Source of the DNA: Oscillospiraceae bacterium
GTDB lineage: Bacteria > Bacillota > Clostridia > Oscillospirales > Ruminococcaceae
Assembly: GCA_021199795.1 (NCBI GenBank)
Contig: JAJQHJ010000038.1
Coordinates: 80,124 to 144,123, forward strand
Direction of reading: 5' to 3'
DNA length: 64,000 nucleotides
How positions within the stretch are numbered: the stretch's first letter is position 1; every line of letters starts with the position of its first letter. The notes under the pieces were generated by a model. The model made no database searches. It saw only the letters and a list, made by a program, of their open reading frames with translations, and was not told the origin of the DNA. The translations under genes were made by a program, and so were the position numbers. Shown here one piece after another: positions 36,462 to 45,246 of the stretch.

Positions 36462-38813
36462 GTGGCAGATAAATTTACTGAGCTAAAAAGAAAAGCTCTT
36501 ACAAAATATTTTTCAAATCTCAATGACATGCAGCGTGAAGCTGTATTCACAGTTGACGGACCGGTTCTCATTTTAGCCGGAGCCGGAAGCGGCAAGACAA
36601 CAGTTCTTGTAAACCGTGTTGCCAACATGATCTATTTCGGCAACGCGTATAACGACACCTACAGATATTCGGGAGTGACCCCTGATGACGAGAAGTTCCT
36701 TGAAGACTTTGCCGACGGAAAAACCGACGACTCTGAACGCTTAAGAACAATCACCGCCGTCAATTGCGTCAATCCATGGAACATCCTGGCGATCACATTT
36801 ACAAACAAAGCAGCAGGCGAGCTCAAGGACAGACTTCACCAGATGCTTGGCTCTGTTGCCGACGGCATAACAGCAGCGACTTTTCACTCGGCATGTGTCC
36901 GGATATTAAGACGTGAGATTGATAAGCTCGGCTATTCAAGCAGCTTCACAATTTATGACACCGACGACACCCAAAGAGTTATAAAGGATTGCCTCAAGGA
37001 CTATAATATCTCAGATAAGCGATTCCCGCCAAAAGAGATTATGCGTGAGATTTCCTCAGCTAAGGAGTCCCAGGTCGACGAAAACGAGTATGCAAAGCTC
37101 TCAATGGGCGACTATCGCAAGCAGACCATCGCAAAAATCTATTCTGAATACCAACATAGATTACGTAATGCAAATGCCCTCGACTTTGACGACATAATTC
37201 TTCTCACAGTCAAGCTTTTCGAGGACTTCCCGGACGTTCTCGATCACTACCAGAATCTCTATAAATACATATTAGTAGACGAGTACCAGGACACCAACAT
37301 GGTTCAATATCGTCTGATATCCATGCTCAGCGCAAAGCGGAAGAACCTCTGCGTGGTAGGAGACGACGATCAGTCAATCTACAAATTCAGGGGTGCAACA
37401 ATCGAGAATATACTCTCATTTGAACACCAATATGAGAACGCAAAAGTAATCCGCCTTGAGCAGAACTACCGCTCAACCCAGAATATCCTGACATGTGCCA
37501 ATGAGGTTATAAAGAATAACCGCAGCCGTAAGGGCAAAAAGCTCTGGACCTCTGCCGGTGACGGCGAAAAGGTAACCGTCTATGGTGCTTCCAATGAGTC
37601 GAGCGAGTCGAAATACGTCGCTGAAACAATCCTGGGCTACATCAAGAACGGCGGCAAGTATTCAGACAATGCAGTTTTATACCGCATGAACGCCCAGTCA
37701 AACTCAATCGAGAATGCATTCATGCGAAGCGGAATCCCATATAAAGTCATAGGGGGATTAAAGTTCTTTGATCGTAAGGAAGTCAAAGATATCGTTGCCT
37801 ACCTGTCAGTACTGAATAATGAAAACGACCTCCTCAGGCTCAAACGCATCATCAACGAGCCGAAACGTGGCATAGGAGCCGCAACGGTCGATGCACTCGA
37901 AAGCATTTCAAGAGACCTGGGAGAATCGCCATTGCAGGTAATGAGGATGGCTCGCGATTATCCGATTCTGTCACGCTCAGCTCCAAAGCTTATGATGCTT
38001 GCTGACATGTTCGATGAGCTGAGGGAACATGCCGATCTGATTCCACTTCCAGATCTCCTGGATGAACTGATGGACAAATCCGGCTACCGTGCATACTTAG
38101 AAACCCAGGGCGATGAGGGACTGACCCGACTTGAAAACATCAATGAACTTAAATCCTCGATGGTAAACTACATCGATGAAGCCGATGAGCCCTCACTTTC
38201 CGGATTCCTTGAAGACGTAGCCCTGATTTCGGATATAGACTCAATGGATGAGTCGGACAGTGTCACCCTTATGACCGTCCACTCTGCAAAGGGGCTCGAA
38301 TTCAACAATGTGTTCGTTGTGGGCTTGGAGGAGAATATCTTCCCGTCTTCTCGCAGTATGGATTCAGAAGAGGATGTCGAAGAGGAACGCCGCTTGGCAT
38401 ATGTGGCAATAACCCGTGCAAGAAAGCATCTTAGCCTCAGCTATGCCCGCCAGAGGCTGCTGTTTGGTTCAACCAACTTCAACCGTCCGTCAAGGTTTAT
38501 TTCAGAGCTTCCTGAGGGAGCAGTCGAAAAGCAAACGGAAAGAACCTCCGACGACTACCAGAGAAGAACTGTTCCACAAAACCACACATCAACCGCCACG
38601 TCATATCTCCAGAATGCCACAAAGAAGCCCCAGACCCAGAAGTCAGCAGATATCGATTTCTCAATCGGCGACAGGGTTCACCACAACGTATTTGGAGACG
38701 GAACAGTCCTGAAAGTCACCAGGATGTCGAATGACAGCCTCCTTGAAGTTGCTTTCGACAGTGTTGGCACCAAGAAGATAATGGCAGCATTCGCAAAAAT
38801 ATCTAAAATATAG
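36462..38813 (+). CDS. pcrA: ATP-dependent DNA helicase PcrA/UvrD
   Basis: A 783-residue superfamily 1 helicase acting in excision repair and replication. Motif I is LAGAGSGKTT, motif Ia ITFTNKAAGEL, motif II VDEYQDTN, motif III GDDDQSIYKFRGA, motif IV EQNYRS, motif V VHSAKGLEF and motif VI YVAITRARKHL. The C-terminus has the small Tudor-like domain (GDRVHHNVFGDGTVL). An insert of some 50 residues separates motifs I and Ia (around 60-105), rich in Asp, Thr and Tyr. GTG at 36462 follows GGAGG by 7 bases and is preferred to the longer frame. Confidence 0.96.
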   Translation: MADKFTELKRKALTKYFSNLNDMQREAVFTVDGPVLILAGAGSGKTTVLVNRVANMIYFGNAYNDTYRYSGVTPDDEKFLEDFADGKTDDSERLRTITAVNCVNPWNILAITFTNKAAGELKDRLHQMLGSVADGITAATFHSACVRILRREIDKLGYSSSFTIYDTDDTQRVIKDCLKDYNISDKRFPPKEIMREISSAKESQVDENEYAKLSMGDYRKQTIAKIYSEYQHRLRNANALDFDDIILLTVKLFEDFPDVLDHYQNLYKYILVDEYQDTNMVQYRLISMLSAKRKNLCVVGDDDQSIYKFRGATIENILSFEHQYENAKVIRLEQNYRSTQNILTCANEVIKNNRSRKGKKLWTSAGDGEKVTVYGASNESSESKYVAETILGYIKNGGKYSDNAVLYRMNAQSNSIENAFMRSGIPYKVIGGLKFFDRKEVKDIVAYLSVLNNENDLLRLKRIINEPKRGIGAATVDALESISRDLGESPLQVMRMARDYPILSRSAPKLMMLADMFDELREHADLIPLPDLLDELMDKSGYRAYLETQGDEGLTRLENINELKSSMVNYIDEADEPSLSGFLEDVALISDIDSMDESDSVTLMTVHSAKGLEFNNVFVVGLEENIFPSSRSMDSEEDVEEERRLAYVAITRARKHLSLSYARQRLLFGSTNFNRPSRFISELPEGAVEKQTERTSDDYQRRTVPQNHTSTATSYLQNATKKPQTQKSADIDFSIGDRVHHNVFGDGTVLKVTRMSNDSLLEVAFDSVGTKKIMAAFAKISKI

Positions 38814-38822
38814 AGGTACACA

Positions 38823-39419
38823 ATGGCATACACATATGAAGATTACTTGACAGAGGACATGTTAAGCCTCCATGACGAGATGGCGGTGAAGATACTGATT
38901 TGCTATTTCTTAAGGCAGATTAACCGCCCGATAACTCCCGTTCAGCTAGCGGAGATAGCGACGACCGACGGGATAGTGAACTATTTCACCTACTCGTCAG
39001 TGGTGGAAAACATGCTCGAAAGCGGAATGCTCACGCTCAGACAGGAAGGTGATGAGGAGTACTATGTCCTCTCAGAGACAGCAAGAGCCGGAGCCGAGAG
39101 CTTCAAGCAACAGGTACCGCAGAGATTCCGCAACAAGATATTATCAGCCGGACTCAAGTTCTTCGCGCGTCTCAAGAATGAGAACGATGTCAATATCTAT
39201 GTCGAGCCGCAGGAAAAGGGCTACCTTGTAGAAGTCACCTGTACCGATATGGGAACCACACTCATGGACTTAAAGATTTACGCTCCCGATGAGGAGCAGG
39301 CGAATCTCCTTGCAGAGAAAATAAGACTCAACCCGACAGACTTCTATGCGAAAGTAATAGATTTCGCAACCGAGAATGAGGAGTATCAGCCGGAAGTAAA
39401 GGAGGTCGACGATCTTTGA
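38823..39419 (+). CDS. DUF4364 family winged-helix protein
   Basis: A 198-residue protein matching the DUF4364 family of Clostridia. The N-terminal 90 residues look like a winged helix (MAVKILICYFLRQINRPITPVQLAEIA, YFTYSSVVENMLESGML, YYVLSETAR). The C-terminal part is a mixed alpha/beta region of unknown function. It is a likely transcription regulator by fold, but no target is known. It follows pcrA by 9 bases and overlaps the next gene by four bases. Confidence 0.8.
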   Translation: MAYTYEDYLTEDMLSLHDEMAVKILICYFLRQINRPITPVQLAEIATTDGIVNYFTYSSVVENMLESGMLTLRQEGDEEYYVLSETARAGAESFKQQVPQRFRNKILSAGLKFFARLKNENDVNIYVEPQEKGYLVEVTCTDMGTTLMDLKIYAPDEEQANLLAEKIRLNPTDFYAKVIDFATENEEYQPEVKEVDDL

Positions 39420-39997
39420 CTGAAAACAACAGCTTCTTCGCACTTACTTCCCGAATGAAGTACATAAACCGTTGGGGACTGATGCGCAATACCCGCAATG
39501 AAAATATCGCCGAGCACTCTTTGGACACGGCAATCATAGCGCATCTTCTGTGCGTCCTCCGCAATGATCGCTTCGGCGGAAATGTCGACCCTGACAGAGC
39601 CGCAGTACTCGCCATCTTCCATGATACAACCGAAATAATAACCGGAGATTTGCCAACCCCGGTCAAATACCTGAATCCTGAGATAAGAACCGCCTATAAG
39701 GACGTAGAAGCCGCCGCAGTTGAAAAGCTTTTAGGCTGTATCCCTGAGGACATCAGGGGAGAATACGACGGAATATTCAAGTCGGAGGACAAAGAGCTTC
39801 ATAGCCTCGTCAAAGCCGCCGACAAAATCTCTGCACTCATAAAGTGCATCGAGGAAAGAAAGTCCGGAAACCGTGACTTCGAGGAAGCGGAAAAGCAAAC
39901 AATCGAATCAATCAGGGCTATGGCAATTCCCGAGGCTGACATGTTTCTCGATGAATTCCTGCCCGCATATGAGCTTACTCTCGACGAGCAGGCTTAA
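39416..39997 (+). CDS. YfbR-like HD-domain 5'-deoxynucleotidase
   Basis: A 193-residue HD-domain protein. The YfbR pattern is visible: MKYINRWGLMRNTRNENIAEHSLD, then AIFHDTTEIITGDLPTPVKY, and VKAADKISALIKC. YfbR removes phosphate from deoxynucleoside monophosphates. The start is TTG at 39416, inside the DUF4364 stop (overlap of four bases), with GGAGG 10 bases upstream. Residues His/His-Asp/Asp of the HD site are all present. Confidence 0.88.
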   Translation: MTENNSFFALTSRMKYINRWGLMRNTRNENIAEHSLDTAIIAHLLCVLRNDRFGGNVDPDRAAVLAIFHDTTEIITGDLPTPVKYLNPEIRTAYKDVEAAAVEKLLGCIPEDIRGEYDGIFKSEDKELHSLVKAADKISALIKCIEERKSGNRDFEEAEKQTIESIRAMAIPEADMFLDEFLPAYELTLDEQA

Positions 39998-40018
39998 ACA
40001 TCACAAAGGGTGATTTTA

Positions 40019-41185
40019 TTGCTAAAAAGGCTTTTTATCAAGGACTATCAAAATACATCCGACCCGGAAGTGCGGATAAGATATGGCACCGTCGCCGGAG
40101 TTTTCGGACTGCTGACAAATGTAGTTCTCTTCCTCTTCAAGCTCCTGGTGGGTCTCATGTCGCACAGTATCACTGTCATTGCAGATGCTGTAAACAATCT
40201 GTCCGATGCGTGCTCATCAGTGCTCACTATGATTGGTTTCAAGCTCTCAAGCCGCCCCGCCGACAAGGATCACCCTTACGGTCATGCAAGATACGAGGAG
40301 ATAACCGCCCTCATTGTGGCACTTTTGGTTCTCTGTGTCGGAGTCCTCTTTGCAAAGAGCTCTATTGACAAGATAATCACACCGACTGAGCTTGAAATCA
40401 GCGTTGTAACCTACGTAATCCTGGTAGCAGCTGTTGTTGTCAAGCTCTGGCAGTACTTTACATACCTCGACTTCTCGAAAGCCATAGACTCCGATGCCCT
40501 GAAAGCTGATGCGGTCGATTCAAGAAACGATATCATAACAACCGGTTCTGTAATTCTCAGTATGGCGGTCATGCAGGTATTCAAGGTCAACCTCGACGGT
40601 TGGTTCGGACTCATAATCTCAGTTTTCGTGATAATCTCCGCTGTGAGAACCCTTTCCGAGGTCATCAGCCCGATGCTTGGCGAGCATCCTGATGAGAAGC
40701 TGGTCGAATCTATCTACTCGCTTGTTTCCGGCAGGGAAAACATTGTCGGCTACCACGACCTCATCATCCATAGCTACGGAGCAGGGAAGTGCTATGCATC
40801 CTTGCATGTAGAGGTCGACGCTTCGCAGGACATCTTCTTACTTCACGACATGATCGACACCATCGAGCGCGAGGCAAACGAGAAGCTCGGAATTCTCCTG
40901 ACAATCCATATGGATCCGGTCGACATGAAAGACCCACTCAGGGCAAAACTACATGACATCACTATAGAAGCTCTTCACGATGAATTCGGAAGCGACCTTG
41001 GAATCCACGATTTCAGGATAGTTGCCGGACCCACCCACACCAATATTTTATTTGACATTGTAGAGCCGTTCGGAGAACACTATGACTTAACCCGCATCGA
41101 AACCCTTTTGACGGAGAAGTATCTTGAGGCACACGACCCCACACAATACTATTTCGTCATCAACGTTGATAAGAAGATGGACTGA
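40019..41185 (+). CDS. Cation diffusion facilitator family transporter
   Basis: A 388-residue cation-efflux protein (Zn, Mn, Fe, Co type exporter). Six membrane helices lie in the first 220 residues with the metal site motifs ITVIADAVNNLSDACSS (helix II) and ALKADAVDSRNDI (helix V), plus the DKDHPYGHARYEE loop. The cytoplasmic C-terminal domain (about 230-388) is longer than usual. TTG at 40019 fits AAAGGGTG upstream; a GTG three codons earlier overlaps that ribosome-binding site. The stop overlaps the next ATG. Confidence 0.92.
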   Translation: MLKRLFIKDYQNTSDPEVRIRYGTVAGVFGLLTNVVLFLFKLLVGLMSHSITVIADAVNNLSDACSSVLTMIGFKLSSRPADKDHPYGHARYEEITALIVALLVLCVGVLFAKSSIDKIITPTELEISVVTYVILVAAVVVKLWQYFTYLDFSKAIDSDALKADAVDSRNDIITTGSVILSMAVMQVFKVNLDGWFGLIISVFVIISAVRTLSEVISPMLGEHPDEKLVESIYSLVSGRENIVGYHDLIIHSYGAGKCYASLHVEVDASQDIFLLHDMIDTIEREANEKLGILLTIHMDPVDMKDPLRAKLHDITIEALHDEFGSDLGIHDFRIVAGPTHTNILFDIVEPFGEHYDLTRIETLLTEKYLEAHDPTQYYFVINVDKKMD

Positions 41186-42324
41186 TGAAAAACCGTAAAC
41201 TCAAAAAGTCCGACATTGCCCTCATAGCCGTTTTTGTCCTGGCGATTCTGTTCAACATAATCGCCCGGCTGTCGGTCACTATCTCTGATTTCTATGTCCA
41301 GAAAATTTACCCCATAATCTCAACTCCGTTCATCTGGCTTTCAGGACTTTTCCCGTTCTCTGTGGGCGAGGTTATGATAGCACTCGCCGTGCTTCTCGTC
41401 ATTATCGGATTGCCGGTCTTCATTATCTTCATGATAGTGAAGCGCAAGGATAAGAAGCTCACTTCAAAGGTCAGCCACTTTTCTCTCCGGTTTGTTGCAT
41501 GGATAGTGGCGTATGTCCTCATGACCGAAACCCTGAACTGCTTCGTTATGTACCAGTGCACACCGTTCTCGGAACGCTATTTTGAGGAAACGGAACACAC
41601 CGAAGAGCTTTTGATAGAAACAATAGGTGCAGTAGCCGACGGCTTGGCAGAACTCTACACAGAATTTGACAGGGGAGAAGACGGCTACATAGAGCTCGAC
41701 GATGACTACATTGACGAGTGCAAGGAAGCCTTGCAAGCTATTTCCGAGGACTATTCCCAGCTTTCCGGTTATTATCCTAACCCGAAAGGCATCTTCTTCT
41801 CGTTCTTCATGTCCCAGGAGAGCATTATCGGCTTGTATATCCCGTTTGCATTCGAAGCCACATACAACCGCGATCCTCAGGATATCTCCAAGCCCGCAAC
41901 CATCTGCCATGAGCTTGCCCACCTCAAGGGCATAATCCAGGAGGATGAAGCCAGCTTTGTTGCAATGGTCGCCTGCTTTAACAGTGACTCTGCCGCCGTC
42001 CGCTATAGCGGTCTCTTAGATGCGTTCTATTATCTCTATTCCGACGCCAAGGAACTGATCGGCACCTCATATGAAGACGCTTTCCGTGAAGCCATCGCCA
42101 ATGTCCCATCAGAAGCCTGGGACTACGACCTTTATTCGTTCAAGTCCACCTATTGGGAGGAGAACGAGGATAAGGAAATAATCCCGACCGAAACCGTTCA
42201 GGCAGTCTCGGAAGCACTGACAGATGCAAACCTCAAGTTCAACGAGGTTGAAGAGGGAATTGAGATATATTATGAAGTCACCGAGCTTCTCATGGACTAT
42301 TACGCCGCGGGAGGCACCATCTGA
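41185..42324 (+). CDS. DUF3810 family membrane protein with HExxH motif
   Basis: A 379-residue protein of the DUF3810 family. Three membrane segments occur in the first 125 residues (IALIAVFVLAILFNIIA, VGEVMIALAVLLVIIG and RFVAWIVAYVLM). A zinc-peptidase-like motif CHELAHLKGIIQEDEA is at about residues 240-255, with HExxH and a downstream Glu. Substrate unknown. It is translationally coupled to the cation-efflux gene (TGATG overlap). Confidence 0.8.
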   Translation: MKNRKLKKSDIALIAVFVLAILFNIIARLSVTISDFYVQKIYPIISTPFIWLSGLFPFSVGEVMIALAVLLVIIGLPVFIIFMIVKRKDKKLTSKVSHFSLRFVAWIVAYVLMTETLNCFVMYQCTPFSERYFEETEHTEELLIETIGAVADGLAELYTEFDRGEDGYIELDDDYIDECKEALQAISEDYSQLSGYYPNPKGIFFSFFMSQESIIGLYIPFAFEATYNRDPQDISKPATICHELAHLKGIIQEDEASFVAMVACFNSDSAAVRYSGLLDAFYYLYSDAKELIGTSYEDAFREAIANVPSEAWDYDLYSFKSTYWEENEDKEIIPTETVQAVSEALTDANLKFNEVEEGIEIYYEVTELLMDYYAAGGTI

Positions 42325-42349
42325 TCAAGATATACGGAGGAACATTATA

Positions 42350-43507
42350 ATGAAACCGAAAAGAATACTTTCCGCAGTCATAGCGTTTGCCATATCGGTA
42401 ACGGCTTTGACCTCCTGCGGAAGCACTTCTCATCCTGACCTGTACGCCTATGACGAGGACGCACCGTCTCTCTACGAAGCCTTTTCGCAGTGGTTCAAGG
42501 TAGGAACAGCCATGAACACCAGCGACCTGGTAGAGGGCTCAGAGGAAATGGAAATTCTCATCAAGCAGTACAACGTTTTCACCCTTGAAAACGAGTCGAA
42601 GCCGGACGCTATGCACCCGTCGGAAGATGTCTACAACTTCGATGCCCTGGACAAGCTGGTCGAATTCGCAAATGAATATGACAAAACTGTCCGTGGACAT
42701 GTTCTCGTATGGCACTCCCAGTGCCCCGACTGGTTCTTCTATGACGATGACGGCAATACCGTTTCGGCAGATGTTCTTGTCGAACGCATGAAAGAGCACA
42801 TCACGACAATAGTCAGCCACTATAAGGGCGAAGTCGACGTCTGGGACGTTGTTAATGAAACCCTCGGCGACAACGGCGGACTCCGTGATTCAATGTGGTA
42901 TCAGATCATCGGCGACTATGACGGCGACGGCGACAAGTATGACTACATAGAAATCGCTTTCACCACAGCTCATGAAGCCGATCCCGACGCCCGGCTCATC
43001 ATCAACGACTACAACCTTGAATGGTCGGAAGACCGCACCATCACCATGTACATGATGGTCAAGAGTATGCTCGAAGAGGGCATCCCGATTGACGGCATAG
43101 GCTTGCAGATGCATATTGACATCGATTTCGACGTCGAGACCTGCAAAAATAACGTTGAAATCCTCATGAAACTGAAAGAAATCGACCCCGATTTCGTCAT
43201 CGAAATAACCGAGCTCGACCTCAGCTGTTTCTCCTGGAGCGACCAATCAACCGAAGTGGAGCTGACTGATGAGTTCGTAGAAATGTTTGATAGCCTTTAT
43301 TCAGATATCTTTGAAATGTTCATCGAATTCTCCGAAGCCGGCTATCTCGACTCAGTAGTCATGTGGGGCTATAATGACGGTTCAACCTGGCTCAACAGCT
43401 ACCCCGTCTCCGGCAGAACCAATCACCCTTTGCTGATTGATGAGGATTACAAACTAAAATCCGCCTATTGGAGCCTCATAGACCTGGCTCAAGCGAAATC
43501 GTCATAA
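42350..43507 (+). CDS. GH10 endo-beta-1,4-xylanase lipoprotein
   Basis: A 385-residue GH10 enzyme that cuts the xylan backbone outside the cell. The N-terminus is a lipoprotein signal with lipobox LTSC (mature Cys near residue 24), so it is membrane anchored. The barrel motifs are RGHVLVWHSQ, WDVVNETLGD (acid/base Glu) and FVIEITELDLS (nucleophile Glu). There is no carbohydrate-binding module or dockerin. ATG at 42350 follows GGAGG by 9 bases. It neighbours two secreted proteins of the cell surface, consistent with plant-fibre use. Confidence 0.93.
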   Translation: MKPKRILSAVIAFAISVTALTSCGSTSHPDLYAYDEDAPSLYEAFSQWFKVGTAMNTSDLVEGSEEMEILIKQYNVFTLENESKPDAMHPSEDVYNFDALDKLVEFANEYDKTVRGHVLVWHSQCPDWFFYDDDGNTVSADVLVERMKEHITTIVSHYKGEVDVWDVVNETLGDNGGLRDSMWYQIIGDYDGDGDKYDYIEIAFTTAHEADPDARLIINDYNLEWSEDRTITMYMMVKSMLEEGIPIDGIGLQMHIDIDFDVETCKNNVEILMKLKEIDPDFVIEITELDLSCFSWSDQSTEVELTDEFVEMFDSLYSDIFEMFIEFSEAGYLDSVVMWGYNDGSTWLNSYPVSGRTNHPLLIDEDYKLKSAYWSLIDLAQAKSS

Positions 43508-43550
43508 TTCCAATCTCTGTTTCAAAAATTAACACTCCTCCCGCCTTTAC

Positions 43551-43571
43551 AAAAGTTTTCACAAAACTTTT
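43551..43571 (+). terminator. A/T-rich hairpin after the xylanase gene
   Basis: A perfect 9-bp stem, AAAAGTTTT-CAC-AAAACTTTT, lies 43 bases after the stop. It lacks G/C pairs, so terminator function is doubtful. Confidence 0.3.
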
Positions 43572-43594
43572 CTCAAAAAAAGTGGGAAATATGA

Positions 43595-43623
43595 TTGACA
43601 AATCCGCCTTTTGGTGTTATCAT
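43595..43623 (+). promoter_or_regulatory. Promoter of first sorted secreted protein
   Basis: TTGACA (43595-43600) and TATCAT (43618-43623) with a 17-base spacer. The expected transcript start near 43630 gives a leader of about 35 bases. Confidence 0.75.
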
Positions 43624-43638
43624 ATATGTGGTTTTACA

Positions 43639-43657
43639 CCAAAATATATTTTGGAGG
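43639..43657 (+). promoter_or_regulatory. 16-base palindrome merged with the Shine-Dalgarno site (copy 1)
   Basis: CCAAAATATATTTTGG at 43639-43654 is a perfect palindrome; as RNA it forms a 6-bp hairpin with a UAUA loop whose last two G belong to the GGAGG site (43653-43657). The same element precedes the gene at 45603. Confidence 0.85.
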
Positions 43658-43664
43658 AATTCAA

Positions 43665-44417
43665 ATGAAGAAATTTTTGTCAATCGCTTTGGCAGTAGTC
43701 ATGGTTCTTTCCGTGTCTGTCTGCGCATTTGCTGATGATGCTCTCGTTAGTGAGACCACCATGTTCTGGTCAAACGGCAACTGGAATGATTACACTCTCG
43801 ACGAGATCACCATGCCTGAGCTCATCGAAGCTCTTCAGACTGAGGGTGCTTGCCTCTGCGTTACCAGAGACACTGAGACTCACATTTCGTTCGCTGACGG
43901 CGGCTATGAGAAGTTCAACATTCTCGACTCCTGGTGGAGTGGCACTGTTGAATCAACTGGCTATCAGTGGGTTGTTCTTGGCACTGCTGGACACACCGAT
44001 GCTGACGAGCCCGATTCCGGTATCATCGACTGCGTTTACGATGATGGCGTAACCGTTATGTGGGATGGTGCTACTGTTGCACAGGCTTTGATCGACGGCG
44101 GCTTCAATTCTGAGGGCGGCGTTACCATGATCATCAATAGCTCTGATGATGGTGCTTACAAGGTTTCCAGCGTTTCAGTTGTAATCTCTGAATATGCTAC
44201 TTCTACTTCTTCTGCTGAGGAAGAGACCACTGAAGAGACTTCTGAAGAGACCACTGAAGAGGCTGAGGATGCTTCCGATGCTACTGAAGAGACCACTGAG
44301 ACCACTGAGTCTTCTTCCTCTTCTTCATCTTCATCTTCTCCTGACACCGGTGTTGCACTTGCTCTCGTTCCGATGGCAATCGCTGGCATCGCTGTAGTTT
44401 CTTCTAAGAGAAGATAA
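43665..44417 (+). CDS. Secreted protein with SPxTG-type sorting tail (paralogue 1)
   Basis: A 250-residue exported protein. Signal peptide at 1-23 (MKKFLSIALAVVMVLSVSV, cleavage after AFA). The mature domain (about 24-185) is rich in Trp, Gly and Asp, with no family I recognise. A Glu/Thr/Ser stretch (about 187-225) precedes the tail SPDTG, a hydrophobic helix and SSKRR, the layout of an LPxTG-like sortase signal of the NPxTG kind found in Ruminococcus. Codon use is biased to GCT, GTT and CTC, which suggests strong expression. The 5' leader, signal peptide, tail and terminator are shared with the gene at 45603. Confidence 0.88.
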   Translation: MKKFLSIALAVVMVLSVSVCAFADDALVSETTMFWSNGNWNDYTLDEITMPELIEALQTEGACLCVTRDTETHISFADGGYEKFNILDSWWSGTVESTGYQWVVLGTAGHTDADEPDSGIIDCVYDDGVTVMWDGATVAQALIDGGFNSEGGVTMIINSSDDGAYKVSSVSVVISEYATSTSSAEEETTEETSEETTEEAEDASDATEETTETTESSSSSSSSSSPDTGVALALVPMAIAGIAVVSSKRR

Positions 44418-44437
44418 TCTCACAACATTAACTGATT

Positions 44438-44470
44438 AAGACCGTGAGCATCCGCTTGCGGTCTTTTTCT
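44438..44470 (+). terminator. Terminator after secreted paralogue 1
   Basis: A 12-bp stem (44438-44449 with 44454-44465, ATCC loop, two wobble pairs) followed by T residues. Its arms are nearly the same as those of the terminator at 46208. Confidence 0.85.
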
Positions 44471-44481
44471 TTATATTGCTA

Positions 44482-44510
44482 TTGCAAAGGTTTGAATTTT
44501 GTGATATAAT
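44482..44510 (+). promoter_or_regulatory. Promoter of the PIN cassette
   Basis: TTGCAA (44482-44487) and TATAAT (44505-44510) with a 17-base spacer, right after the preceding terminator. Confidence 0.75.
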
Positions 44511-44525
44511 ACTACCAAGCGGGAA

Positions 44526-44542
44526 CCTATACAAACTATAGG
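44526..44542 (+). promoter_or_regulatory. Inverted repeat in the PIN cassette leader (possible operator)
   Basis: CCTATA-CAAAC-TATAGG is a perfect 6-bp inverted repeat located between the promoter and the first gene, touching its ribosome-binding site. It is a candidate autoregulatory site. Confidence 0.45.
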
Positions 44543-44549
44543 CGGTGGA

Positions 44550-45005
44550 ATGGTGAAAGTATATTTGGATTGTTGCTGTTACTGTCGCAGATACGATATT
44601 TCAGATCAAAAACAGGTAATAGCAGAAGTTGACGCGATTTCGGCTATATATTGTATGCATGAATTTGGATTTATATCAATCGCAGGCAGTGAAGCATTGA
44701 ATGATGAGATTAGTTGCATAAGTGACCCTGTCAAAAGGAAAAAGGTTCTTAGCGATTACTACAATGTTGATGAAATAATAGGGCTTAGCGATAGCATAAA
44801 TTTACGTTCAATTCAGATTCAGGAGCGGTCGAATATTCGTATGTACGACAGCTTACACATTGCATCTGCTGAAGAAGCTTGCGCAGCAGTTATGCTGACA
44901 ACAGACTATAAACTTATAAAGATGGCATCAAGAATAGATTTAAAAGTAAAAGTCATGAATCCAAGGAGTTTTATTTTTCAGTATATGAATGGAGGAGATA
45001 TTTGA
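44550..45005 (+). CDS. PIN-domain protein (VapC-like toxin candidate)
   Basis: A 151-residue PIN-domain protein. The first catalytic Asp is in VYLDCCCYCRRYD, the middle segment reads SEALNDEISCISDPVKRKKVL, and the C-terminal acids are in MYDSLHIASAEE and LTTDYKL. This matches a PIN subfamily that starts YLDxCCxNRPFD and contains SEALxxEISRIPDP in other bacteria. PIN proteins cut RNA and often act as toxins. Here the residue pattern has substitutions (Cys in place of Asn/Pro). ATG at 44550 follows GGCGGTGG. Two small genes follow in the same transcript; they may encode its inhibitor. Confidence 0.8.
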   Translation: MVKVYLDCCCYCRRYDISDQKQVIAEVDAISAIYCMHEFGFISIAGSEALNDEISCISDPVKRKKVLSDYYNVDEIIGLSDSINLRSIQIQERSNIRMYDSLHIASAEEACAAVMLTTDYKLIKMASRIDLKVKVMNPRSFIFQYMNGGDI

Positions 45006-45220
45006 TGGTACGAGTGAATGTTAATAATGACGTAAATGTACGAATCGCTGGTCATGCTGCCTTGAGAGAAGCTCTTGGAGTTGATAATTCTGTTCGCTTT
45101 ATGCAACAGTTTTGGTACCGTTCCGGCGATTACACCAAAGAGAAGTATGAAAAACCTGAGCCGTCTCGCGAAGAAGTCATAGCAAGAATTATGGCGAACA
45201 GAGCCCAGAAAGCGGGCTGA
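45005..45220 (+). CDS. Small protein downstream of PIN gene (antitoxin candidate A)
   Basis: A 71-residue protein, not recognised from any family. It begins MVRVNVNNDVNVRIAGHAA and has a basic C-terminus ending NRAQKAG. The pattern V-x-N-x5-I-x-G-x2-AL-x2-ALG-x2-N-x3-F-x2-Q is shared with the next protein, so the two are related. ATG at 45005 overlaps the PIN stop (TGATG) with GGAGGAG 7 bases upstream; the TTG at 45002 is too close. Translational coupling suggests a toxin-partner relation. Confidence 0.7.
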   Translation: MVRVNVNNDVNVRIAGHAALREALGVDNSVRFMQQFWYRSGDYTKEKYEKPEPSREEVIARIMANRAQKAG

Positions 45221-45246
45221 TTTCACTATTTTCGGAGGTGAAATTT

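Noticed and set aside
43468..43668. 66-codon frame between xylanase and secreted gene
   Set aside because: Covers the promoter and leader of the next gene; no start signal.
44156..44389. Ser/Glu/Val-rich - strand frame opposite secreted paralogue 1
   Set aside because: A by-product of the Glu/Thr/Ser codon repeats on the + strand.
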